DNA of 41,437 bases, from the NCBI GenBank assembly GCA_029263395.1, contig JAJCXO010000046.1, forward strand, positions 1 through 41,437, in the 5' to 3' direction. The notes beneath the pieces are model-generated. The model ran no database searches and was not told where the DNA came from. It worked only from the letters and a program-made list of their open reading frames with translations. This document shows, piece after piece, positions 7,577 through 15,067 of the stretch (position 1 is the first letter of the stretch; each line of letters starts with the position of its first letter). The stretch comes from Acidobacteriota bacterium (GTDB taxonomy: Bacteria; Acidobacteriota; Thermoanaerobaculia; Multivoradales; J023). The translations under genes and the position numbers were made by a program.

Positions 7577-8287
7577 CGGTGTCGCAGTCGCTGTCCGCTG
7601 GTCGGGCTCGTACTCGGCCAAAACCGTATCGATCGCCAGTCGACTCTCGGCCGCCATCTGAGCCAGATCCCGACGTATCTGATCGACTACTTGCGTCGCA
7701 CTGTCGGCTTGAAGCCGTGTTTCGCTGGTGAGCGCCTTCCGCCACAAGGGCTCGCCAGCAGGAGACTCGAGAACCAACTCGAGCTTGATCCGCGCTTGCA
7801 GCCCTGCCGTGGTATCAACCTCTTCGAGATAAACCACCCTGCCCTGCAGAACCGCCGCATACGACCGTTCCGACATCGCCAACTCGCAACCAGCAATGTT
7901 TGGGCTGTCTCGCAATCCCTCGACGAAAGCCTGTGCCACAAGGCTTCCTAGGGGCGACGCCCACCGGTGGTAATCATAAAACCCAACCTCTACAGAGTCG
8001 CCACCGAGGCGATAAACCAACAAACCTTGGTCATAAGGCGGATCGACGACAAACGGTTCGACGCCGAGCCAGTTTCCCCCGCTCCCGTTATTGGGCTGCT
8101 CAGCGATCACGGGCGCCGGTGACGCCGATGACGCTGATGACGCCGATGACGCCGATGACGCCGATGACGCCGATGACGCCGATGACGCCGATGACGGTAC
8201 AACCAACGTGTAGTAGTGGATCTCGGGCATTGACCGACAGCCGAGACTCATCAGCAACACCCCCAACACCCAGACAGCTCGAACCAT
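7565..8287 (-). CDS. ABC-type transport auxiliary lipoprotein (PqiC/YmbA-like)
   Basis: A 240-aa protein with a lipoprotein signal (MVRAVWVLGVLLMSLGC, lipobox Cys17), a low-complexity Ser-Ser-Ala linker and an ABC_trans_aux-type beta domain (YYTLVVP, LGVEPFVVDPPYDQGLLVYR). In PqiC-type proteins this domain sits at the outer-membrane side of MCE transport systems, and its position as last gene of an Mla-type operon fits. The start ATG at 8287 overlaps the mlaD stop (TGATG); an in-frame GTG lies one codon upstream. The linker is a 9-bp minisatellite able to change length in frame. The gene's end overlaps the convergent propeller gene by 12 bases. Confidence 0.85.
   Translation of the reverse strand: MVRAVWVLGVLLMSLGCRSMPEIHYYTLVVPSSASSASSASSASSASSASSASSASPAPVIAEQPNNGSGGNWLGVEPFVVDPPYDQGLLVYRLGGDSVEVGFYDYHRWASPLGSLVAQAFVEGLRDSPNIAGCELAMSERSYAAVLQGRVVYLEEVDTTAGLQARIKLELVLESPAGEPLWRKALTSETRLQADSATQVVDQIRRDLAQMAAESRLAIDTVLAEYEPDQRTATATPSGV
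8117..8197. repeat. 9-bp tandem repeat (nine units) inside the lipoprotein gene
   Basis: Nine contiguous 9-bp units of the type CGATGACGC (plus strand) run through this stretch. The first has a G in place of A and the third begins with T, while five central units are identical. On the coding strand each unit is Ser-Ser-Ala. Copy-number change by slippage would keep the reading frame and only vary the length of the flexible linker between the lipid anchor and the folded domain. Confidence 0.95.
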
Positions 8288-9258
8288 CACTGAACCCCCT
8301 CGCCAGGTTTGCGATCCGGCGTCCTCGGTGTGCGCAGCAAGCGCGACGGCTGGGAACGGATCGACTGTGAAAAGGCCTTCAGATTGGCCGACGCCTCACG
8401 CAGGTTGCGTAGCGCGGTCTCAATGTCGGTCTCTCGGTCTCCCATCATGCCGAGAGTCTGCTCAGCAGTTTCCAACGCCGACGCCGCATTGTCCAAGACC
8501 GTGGTCAAACGCGCCCCCTCCTCACCCAAGGCGGACCGCACATCCGACACCAAGTGGCGAGCCTCTGCCACCATCAGTGGCGCCTCCGCCAAACCGCTTT
8601 CTGCCGTGACAACCAAGCCGTCGAGGCGCTCCAGCAAGGGCGGCAGGCGGTTCTCGAGCTCCGCAACGGTGCGTCGCGACGACGCGAGCGTGGCCGACAC
8701 AGCGTCCAAGTTGCCATCAGCCAGCAATGCCTGGACACGATCGAGGGTTGGTCCCACAACGCCGGAGAGACTCGCGAACAGCTCCGATCCCTCGTCCAAC
8801 AGCCGTTCGACTTTGTGCATCATCTCGTCGAGACCACCCATCAAGTCACTGAGTCCCCCGCTTCCCTTGCCGTAGAGACTCCCCCCTGCCGCCAAAGGCG
8901 CCGCCGAAGGCTCGCCGGCAACAAGCTCCAAATAGCTCGAACCCAAAAGCCCGTCACTGGCGAATCGAGCACTGCTGTCTTCGGTGAGCGAGAGGTTGTC
9001 GTCCAAGGTCACCACAAAGGTGATCGGCCATTCCTCCCCAGCGGCCAGCCGAACCTCGTCTACCCGACCGACCTTCACACCAGAAAGCCGCACCTCGTCA
9101 CCTTGCCGGACACCGCCCGCACCTCGCATCAATACCTCGTAACTGGCCCCCTTGCCGCCGAGGGGATTCACCCCCAGGATCCACAACGAGGCAATCGCCA
9201 GAATTGCTAACGCCGTGATCACAAACAGGCCGGTGCGTGCTTCGCTCGCCTGGCTCAT
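8287..9258 (-). CDS. mlaD: MCE/MlaD family substrate-binding protein
   Basis: A 323-aa protein with one N-terminal membrane helix (about 11-30), an MCE domain (about 38-115, YEVLMRGAGGVRQGDEVRLSGVKVGRVDEV) and a long helical C-terminal region. In Mla systems this periplasmic protein forms the hexameric ring that passes phospholipids between the inner-membrane ABC transporter and downstream carriers. The start at 9258 gives an ATGA overlap with the ATPase gene; a TTG two codons earlier is less likely. The extra 180-residue helical tail is longer than in E. coli MlaD and resembles MCE proteins that build needles or barrels. Confidence 0.9.
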   Translation of the reverse strand: MSQASEARTGLFVITALAILAIASLWILGVNPLGGKGASYEVLMRGAGGVRQGDEVRLSGVKVGRVDEVRLAAGEEWPITFVVTLDDNLSLTEDSSARFASDGLLGSSYLELVAGEPSAAPLAAGGSLYGKGSGGLSDLMGGLDEMMHKVERLLDEGSELFASLSGVVGPTLDRVQALLADGNLDAVSATLASSRRTVAELENRLPPLLERLDGLVVTAESGLAEAPLMVAEARHLVSDVRSALGEEGARLTTVLDNAASALETAEQTLGMMGDRETDIETALRNLREASANLKAFSQSIRSQPSRLLRTPRTPDRKPGEGVQ

Positions 9259-10046
9259 TGCCAACTCCTCATCAGCTGTTCGTAACGCTCACCTTCATCC
9301 GCGTCATCCTCTGGCAATCGGTCCAGGAACCGCCGCACGATCGGATCTTGACTCTGGCGCACCTCCTCCGGCGGTCCCGCGACTAGAAATCGGCCCTGGT
9401 GCATCAGCGCAATGCGATCCGCCACCGCAAATGCCGACTCCATCTCATGGGTGACAATCACCAACGTCATGCCAAAAACCTCTTTCAGCCGAATCAACAA
9501 GCGATCGAGACCAGCGGCGGTGACCGGATCGAGGCCCGCCGAGGGCTCGTCACAGAACATCAGCTCGGGGTCGAGTGCCATCGCGCGGGCAAAGGCGGCC
9601 CGCTTTTGCATTCCGCCCGAGAGCTCCGCCGGATAGCGTTCCGCGGCCGCCTCCAAGCCCACCAGGGCAAGCTTGATGCGCGTCACGATGCGGCGGGTCG
9701 ACGCCGGCAGCCGAGTGAATTCACGCAACGGCAAATCGACGTTGTCCGCCACCGTCAACGACCCGAACAACGCACTGCCTTGAAAGGCCATCCCCATTTT
9801 TTGACGCAGCGCTCCCAACGTTCGCGGGTCAACGGCAAAAAGATCGATCCCCTGGACAAGGACGCTGCCCGCATCGGGTTGCTCGAGACCCACCAGGCAG
9901 CGCAGCAACGTGCTCTTGCCGCTGCCACTGCCACCAAGAATCACCAGGGTTTCACCCTCTGCCACCGTCAAGTCGACGCCTTTCAAGATCTGGCGCTCAC
10001 CATAACTCTTCTCGAGCCCGCGCACTTCGATTGCCTGGTCCGCCAC
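9255..10046 (-). CDS. mlaF: MlaF-type ABC transporter ATPase
   Basis: A 263-aa ABC ATPase with Walker A GGSGSGKST (about 39-47), Q-loop MGMAFQGSALF, signature LSGGMQKRAAFARA, Walker B LMFCDEPSAGLDP and switch His in VTHEM. The SGGMQKR signature and PSAGLDP are typical of the Mla/organic-solvent-tolerance subfamily. The C-terminal extension (RFLDRLPEDDADEGERYEQL) fits MlaF, where it contacts MlaB. The GTG start at 10046 is favoured because GAGG lies 8 bases upstream; a TTG at 10052 is too close to it. It is coupled to mlaE upstream and mlaD downstream by near or actual overlap. Confidence 0.92.
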   Translation of the reverse strand: MADQAIEVRGLEKSYGERQILKGVDLTVAEGETLVILGGSGSGKSTLLRCLVGLEQPDAGSVLVQGIDLFAVDPRTLGALRQKMGMAFQGSALFGSLTVADNVDLPLREFTRLPASTRRIVTRIKLALVGLEAAAERYPAELSGGMQKRAAFARAMALDPELMFCDEPSAGLDPVTAAGLDRLLIRLKEVFGMTLVIVTHEMESAFAVADRIALMHQGRFLVAGPPEEVRQSQDPIVRRFLDRLPEDDADEGERYEQLMRSWQ

Positions 10047-10048
10047 CG

Positions 10049-10846
10049 TCAATGCCTCACGTAAAGCAGCGCGGTCACAAAAAGATCGGCCACGATGATC
10101 AGTACGATCGACCGCACCACCGACCCGGTCGTCGATCGACCGACCTCACCCGAGCCACCCCGCGTCTCGAGTCCCTGGTGACAGCCCACGAGGCCAATGA
10201 TGCACCCGAAGGTGAAGGCCTTCAACACGCTACCCCAGAGGTCTTCGAGTTGGAGAGCATGCACGCTGTCCATCAGATAGCCACTGGCACTCTGGCCGAG
10301 CAGGAACGTTGCGACACCACAGCCACCCAGGATGCCGACCAGATCCGCAAACAGAGTCAAACACGGCACCGCCACCATCAGCCCCAACAAGCGAGGTACA
10401 ACCAACGCTCCGATCGGATCAATCCCCATCACCGTCAACGCATCAATCTCTTGTGAGACCTTCATCGTGCCGAGCTCAGCGGCAATCGCCGAACCGACGC
10501 GACCCGCTACCAAGATGGCAGTCAACAACGGTGCAAGCTCGCGAGTGACGGACACCGCAACCAACTGGGCGACCAGCCGCTCCGCTCCCATCTGTTGCAG
10601 TTGATAGGCCGATTGCATCGCCAGGATCATGCCGACCAGGACAGAGATCAAGGCCACCAACGGCAGCGACTCGTTGCCCGCCCTGTAGACCTCGACAAGG
10701 GTCTCTTTCAGGCGAACCCGTTCGCCTCGCCAGGGACCGACGAACACTCGCTCGGCCACCTTCGTGGCGAGGAGATAATGGCGACCGACATCCGCCAGCA
10801 GGTGCTGTGAAGCCACGCCGAAACGCCGCAGCGGGCTGCCGGTCAT
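10049..10846 (-). CDS. mlaE: MlaE-type ABC transporter permease
   Basis: A 265-aa integral membrane protein of the MlaE family with an amphipathic N-terminus and about five or six hydrophobic segments. Family motifs include the conserved ELAPLLTAILVAGRVGSAIAAELGTM block and the IDALTVMGIDP coupling region that contacts the ATPase. It forms the inner-membrane core of a phospholipid transporter with MlaF and MlaD. The ATG at 10846 overlaps the stop of the STAS gene (ATGA), so the operon is translated as a coupled chain. Confidence 0.93.
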   Translation of the reverse strand: MTGSPLRRFGVASQHLLADVGRHYLLATKVAERVFVGPWRGERVRLKETLVEVYRAGNESLPLVALISVLVGMILAMQSAYQLQQMGAERLVAQLVAVSVTRELAPLLTAILVAGRVGSAIAAELGTMKVSQEIDALTVMGIDPIGALVVPRLLGLMVAVPCLTLFADLVGILGGCGVATFLLGQSASGYLMDSVHALQLEDLWGSVLKAFTFGCIIGLVGCHQGLETRGGSGEVGRSTTGSVVRSIVLIIVADLFVTALLYVRH

Positions 10847-11214
10847 CCGCCTCCGGCCATCCGCTCCGGCACATCGCCCAAACAGCCGTAGCAGCGCTGC
10901 AACGCTTCTTCGAGTCCAGAAAGCCGAAAGACCTTGCGCACCGACTCCGAGGGGGTGCAGAAGAAAAGGTTGGGCCCCTGTTCGCGGGTGGCGAGTAGCC
11001 CCTCGACCAAAACCGCCATCCCCGCAGTGTCAATCTGCTCAACCTCGGCCAACTCCACCACCAGACGATGGTTCTGATCGAGGGTAGTGATCGCCTCGAA
11101 CAGGCTCGAGCGCAGCTCTGGCGCTTCGTGGTACGTCGCCTTGCCACGCAGATGCAGCACAGCGGTGTTGTCTACCGCCTCTGGCAGGTAGCTGACCTCG
11201 AGTTGTTGATGCAT
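10843..11214 (-). CDS. STAS-domain protein (MlaB-like)
   Basis: A 123-aa single STAS domain with VLHLRGKATYHEAPELRSSL and the signature IDTAGMAVLVEGL at about 60-73, where anti-sigma-factor antagonists carry a phosphorylatable Ser or Thr. As the first gene of the Mla operon it most likely plays the part of MlaB, the cytoplasmic STAS subunit that stabilises and regulates the MlaF ATPase. The Thr in DTAGM is in the same position as the functional Thr of MlaB. It precedes mlaE with an ATGA overlap. A free anti-anti-sigma role is possible but less likely given the context. Confidence 0.85.
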   Translation of the reverse strand: MHQQLEVSYLPEAVDNTAVLHLRGKATYHEAPELRSSLFEAITTLDQNHRLVVELAEVEQIDTAGMAVLVEGLLATREQGPNLFFCTPSESVRKVFRLSGLEEALQRCYGCLGDVPERMAGGG

Positions 11215-11268
11215 TACCCGAAGTTTAACAGACCCTAGACCCTCGACCGTCTACCCTCGGCCGATAAA

Positions 11269-11814
11269 TCACTCGCCGTCTTCGTCAACGGCCTCGTCGA
11301 CCTCGGGCTCGGCGGTCGGTACTTGCTCTGCGGCCGGTACTTGCTCTGTGGACGGTACTTTGGGTGATGCTCGAATGATCGGGGTAAATCGCTCGCGAAC
11401 ACCGGACATCGAAATGCTCTCGACGTAGTAGTGGTACGCCTTGTGAGGATCAATGGTGTCATCGACGAATTGGTAGGCAGTCGGCTCGTCCACCGTGCCA
11501 GCCCCCTCGATCACCTCACCATTGAGCACCTCAAAAGGACCGTCCTCGCTCTCCGAACGATAAACATCGTAGCCAAAGTTGTCGACTTCACTGGCGGTGG
11601 TCCACTTGATCTTGTTCTCGTGGACCTCAGGCTCGGCGGCCGGTGCCGGCTCGGGTGCCGCCACAGGCTGTGAGGCTGGCTGTTCCGCAGCAGCTTCCTT
11701 GGATTCCAGCTCAGGGATCGATGCCGGATCCGGGCTTACGACCTCGACCCCAGTTCGACAGCCACCGAGCAGCCCGACCGTAAGCCCCAGAGCGATCAGA
11801 AGAATTCGCTTCAT
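11269..11814 (-). CDS. Lipoprotein with fibronectin type III-like domain
   Basis: A 181-aa protein with a lipoprotein signal peptide (lipobox LGGC, Cys19), a Pro/Ala/Glu-rich linker (about 28-65), one Fn3-like domain (about 66-150; KWTTASEVDNFGYDVYRSES, then YQFVDDTIDPHKAYHYYVES) and an acidic tail with a short repeat (STEQVPAAEQVPTAEPE). The tail's DNA shows an 18-bp repeat around 11319-11355. The WTTASEVDNFGYDVYR pattern occurs in surface proteins and in domains attached to secreted enzymes. Its start overlaps the stop of the C25 peptidase gene (ATGA), so it is co-translated and probably works with the peptidase at the cell surface (inference). Confidence 0.75.
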   Translation of the reverse strand: MKRILLIALGLTVGLLGGCRTGVEVVSPDPASIPELESKEAAAEQPASQPVAAPEPAPAAEPEVHENKIKWTTASEVDNFGYDVYRSESEDGPFEVLNGEVIEGAGTVDEPTAYQFVDDTIDPHKAYHYYVESISMSGVRERFTPIIRASPKVPSTEQVPAAEQVPTAEPEVDEAVDEDGE

Positions 11815-14669
11815 CGAGACACGCCTCCCAACGTTGCATCGCTCGCCGACGGACCCTGCGGTGTCCCGTCACTGTCTTGAACCAATGCCTTACTGTCTTG
11901 AACTAATGCCTCACTGTCTTGAACTAATACCTCAAGATCTTGAGCCAACGCCTCACGGTCTTGAACCAAGACCCCCTGAGCCAACGCTGTGACACCAGTC
12001 TCGAGAACCAATGCCCCCACCGCATCGATCCCACGACCAGTATTCCAGGCATAAGCTCGCAGCACCAACGAACGGTCCGCTGCCGGATCGGCAGCCAGAT
12101 CAGCAGGACCGACCTCGAGCACGAGGTCAAATACGGAGGCTTCCGCTTCGGCCGACACCGTGTGCACGATGCTACCCGCAGGATCGACCAGATCGAGGAT
12201 CACTGAACCGTCAAAGGCCTCCAAGTCGATCCGCCCGGTTACCCGTATCGGACGATCCTCACCCTCAGCTGGCACAGCGACCAGGTCGATTTGGCCGGCC
12301 GGAAGAGCCACCGGTACCGCTGGATCGCCCAACAGATTGTAAGTCTCGACAAACATCGGATGCCCTACGTCACGCTTGGCTCGCTGCACCGCCTCTCCGA
12401 TGGTCGCTCCAGGGGTCATCAGCTCGTCGAGCAAAGCTGCTCCCCAAGCTGGTGATGGGCTATTGCGCCAGGACGCGGCGACCACGCCGACCGCTCCACG
12501 GTCAGCGATTCGTAGCAGCTTCTCGCCGATCGAATCAGCACTCGGATGATCAAAAGGAGCGGAGTAACACGTCATACTCAGCACCACCGGCAGGCGCCGG
12601 GTCTCTTCCAGCTGCTCCAAGTGATCGAGGGTCAGCAGGTCATGATTCTTTTCGAGATCCGGCGGCCCGGTACGCCAAATGTAGCGCCCCCCATGGCCTA
12701 GAAAATGGACAAAAAGCTGGCCCTCGTCGAAGGTCTCGAGCAATTTGCGAGTATGCAGCTCGTTCGACGTTTCGGTCGACGCCGGGTAGACCTTGTCGGA
12801 CGAGAACCCTGCGGTCGTTAGGCGGCTGGCCAACTGATCACTGCGACGCTGAAAGCCGCGACTCTCGTTGGTAATCAACAATGCATTACGCCGCCAGGGG
12901 CCCACTTCCGGTTCGGAGACATATCGCATCGTCTTCTCGACGATGTCCGCCACCTCGTCTGGCGTAACCACCGGCAAGCGGCCGATCGCAAGATCCGGCA
13001 GGCGATCCTCGCCGTCGACCGCCACGAAGTAGTTGTCACTGGCCGAGTGCCCCTGGCCAGTCGCGTGGCTCCAGGTCGGCACGAGATGACGATGGTTGAG
13101 CTCGGCGTCTTCGCTGTAGGGAGTGCTCTGATTCTTGCCGAAGTGCTTCGACTCGCCGGGACGGTAGGTCCAGTCAGCGTAGTTGGCGTCGATCGTGACC
13201 TCGTTGCGAGCATCCCAGCTGGCGTCTCCCACCAACAGCACAAACTTTGGCGTTGGCTTCTGCCAGTGCTGGTGAGCATGCGCGAGAAAAGCCCGCAACG
13301 CCCGTGGATGGCTGACGCCGTGGTTGAACTCGTCATAAACATCGGCGATGTCGATCACCTCGACACTGAGACCGCGTGAGCGATGGAGTTCCGCCAACGG
13401 GCCGATCGCGTCGATCAGTGAGTGATGCGCCACCATGAGGTAGTCGGCTTGCTGGTCGGACTCGGTCAGTCGCGTCGGTCGGTCGAAGACGATCGCGTCT
13501 GGTGTCGACAGTTCAGTGCTGGCGACCGCAGTAAACGTCTGCTCGCCGGGAGCTGGCACAAAAGCCGACGTGCCCGGCGGTCCTGGCGCAATAGCGAATC
13601 GTGTTCCTTGCTCCCCGTAGACCAGGATTTCCCGCTCGGGATCCCTCGCCAACTGAATCGCAGGCGGTTCGGTCGCGGCGTCGACGGTAAACACCGCTTG
13701 CCCCGTACCCACCCGATCGTGTCGCGGATACACAACTTCGATCCAATTGAGCATGACGACATCAATCAAATGACGTTCTTTACCGTCGGGACGGATCGGA
13801 ACCTTCAGCACCAGAGTGTTGTCTCCTGAGATCAGCTCACTGACTGGGATCGCCGGTATTTCCACTAGATGGGGGCTGGTTCCATTCCATTGTGCCGAGG
13901 TCAAACTCGCGCCGTTGAGCGTCATGTCAACTTGGTGGTCCGGAGTCTCGGCGTCAGGTTTGGTACGCGGTTTGGACCAACCTCGAAAATGGACTCGCAG
14001 ATCGACCGTGCCGTCCGACTCGACAGCGAGGTCGGCCAGATCCAAATCGACCGAGAACGGCTCACGGGTATTGTGGGCCATCTTGGCCCAGAACCAGAGC
14101 TCCTCTGGCTCACCGGTAGCGGCCGGTGGCAGGCGGAGAATCAGCGCGTCGTCTTCGAGATGTTGCAGACGACGATAAGCAACGGACGCGCTCGGCTCCC
14201 CAGCAATCGACTCCTCAGCAGCGACTATCCGACGCGGCTGGTAATGATCGAAGCGCAGAAAGTAGACGTTGTAGCGGGAGTGCTCGCTGGCATAAGAGTA
14301 CTCTCCGGCCAAATGTTCACCGACGAACTCGATCCAGTCGCCAGGGCCGAAAAAACCATCTTCACCATCTTCCAACCAGACCGGCACCGCCTGCCCACCC
14401 GACGTCAGTCCCAGGCCAGCGCTCGGAAGCCCTGACTTGCGGTCTGGTCCTGTCACTTCTAGGCCTGCTGCCACCAAGTCTTCAAAGCCCAGGCGGTAGG
14501 CCCCCGATGATTCGATGAACATCTTGAAACCGGGGAGCGCTGGCTCGAGTGCCGAAGGCGTCGGAACGGCCGCAAACACAGACGATTGCAACCCAATCGT
14601 CGCTAAGCCAAGGGCCACTAATCGCCACAGTCTGGTGCGGACATGGGCAGTCCTGCTTTCGCTTTTCAA
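11811..14669 (-). CDS. C25 (gingipain-type) family cysteine peptidase
   Basis: A 952-aa secreted protein with a signal peptide (about 1-34, ending SSVFAA). N-terminal beta-rich regions lead into a caspase-like C25 catalytic domain (about 400-790). The dyad is His659 in HFLGHGGRYIW and Cys701 in VVLSMTCYSAPFDHP, with the usual GDASWDARNE and YFVAVDGEDRLPDLAIGR strands ahead. Homologues in Bacteroidota leave the cell by the type IX system and carry a C-terminal sorting domain. No such domain is visible here; the C-terminus is instead an Ig-like segment followed by a seven-residue tandem repeat rich in LVQDS. The start is TTG, preceded by a GGAAGAGGCAGGA purine run. The peptidase is translationally coupled to the Fn3 lipoprotein downstream. 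Confidence 0.85.
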   Translation of the reverse strand: MKSESRTAHVRTRLWRLVALGLATIGLQSSVFAAVPTPSALEPALPGFKMFIESSGAYRLGFEDLVAAGLEVTGPDRKSGLPSAGLGLTSGGQAVPVWLEDGEDGFFGPGDWIEFVGEHLAGEYSYASEHSRYNVYFLRFDHYQPRRIVAAEESIAGEPSASVAYRRLQHLEDDALILRLPPAATGEPEELWFWAKMAHNTREPFSVDLDLADLAVESDGTVDLRVHFRGWSKPRTKPDAETPDHQVDMTLNGASLTSAQWNGTSPHLVEIPAIPVSELISGDNTLVLKVPIRPDGKERHLIDVVMLNWIEVVYPRHDRVGTGQAVFTVDAATEPPAIQLARDPEREILVYGEQGTRFAIAPGPPGTSAFVPAPGEQTFTAVASTELSTPDAIVFDRPTRLTESDQQADYLMVAHHSLIDAIGPLAELHRSRGLSVEVIDIADVYDEFNHGVSHPRALRAFLAHAHQHWQKPTPKFVLLVGDASWDARNEVTIDANYADWTYRPGESKHFGKNQSTPYSEDAELNHRHLVPTWSHATGQGHSASDNYFVAVDGEDRLPDLAIGRLPVVTPDEVADIVEKTMRYVSEPEVGPWRRNALLITNESRGFQRRSDQLASRLTTAGFSSDKVYPASTETSNELHTRKLLETFDEGQLFVHFLGHGGRYIWRTGPPDLEKNHDLLTLDHLEQLEETRRLPVVLSMTCYSAPFDHPSADSIGEKLLRIADRGAVGVVAASWRNSPSPAWGAALLDELMTPGATIGEAVQRAKRDVGHPMFVETYNLLGDPAVPVALPAGQIDLVAVPAEGEDRPIRVTGRIDLEAFDGSVILDLVDPAGSIVHTVSAEAEASVFDLVLEVGPADLAADPAADRSLVLRAYAWNTGRGIDAVGALVLETGVTALAQGVLVQDREALAQDLEVLVQDSEALVQDSKALVQDSDGTPQGPSASDATLGGVSR
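11871..11975. repeat. 21-bp tandem repeat (five units) in the C25 peptidase gene
   Basis: Five contiguous 21-bp units start at 11871, 11892, 11913, 11934 and 11955. The first three are nearly identical (core ACTGTCTTGAAC) and the last two are diverged. The unit is a multiple of three, so each encodes seven residues of the type ALVQDSE near the protein C-terminus. Copy-number change would keep the frame. Confidence 0.93.
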
Positions 14670-14719
14670 GGAATCCTGCCTCTTCCTTCTGATTCCCTCT
14701 CCCCGAGTGAGCGTGAAGC

Positions 14720-14751
14720 GGGGGGGGGGGGGTGGGAGCGGGGGTTAGGGG
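14720..14751. other. G13 tract and potential G-quadruplex in the divergent gap 14670-15067
   Basis: Thirteen consecutive G are followed by GGG, GGGGG and GGGG runs separated by 1-3 bases, which meets the usual four-run quadruplex pattern. It lies 51 bases or more upstream of the TTG start of the C25 peptidase, in a 398-bp intergenic region that otherwise shows no gene. A homopolymer of this length is prone to slippage, so promoter spacing could vary between cells; it is also a typical place for a sequencing error. Confidence 0.85.
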
Positions 14752-15067
14752 TCTGCAAAGGGCGCACTTCGAGTGTTCGCCGGTAGCTCGATCTACAGGC
14801 TGACTGAGAATGGCTGGTGAACGCGACGATATCGTTGATTAGCAGCCGTGATCGATCAGCAGAAGCTGATCGGAACTATTCTACCACGAGCCATAAAACT
14901 CGAGCCGACGCCAACGGTGGTCGCCACGATCCGCTCGGGAGGAAGGGTGCGTGATCCACACGCATCTAGCAGCAGCCTTGTCGAGCTTCGGGTGATAGTC
15001 TCCAACCCTCTTTACTGCTATTCCTCCACAGTGTCGTCTGTCTCCCTTTCTAGTCAAGGGTTTCCCC

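Noticed and set aside
12011-12874. 287-aa plus-strand ORF opposite the C25 peptidase
   Set aside because: Arg/Pro/Ser-rich shadow of the catalytic domain-coding strand.
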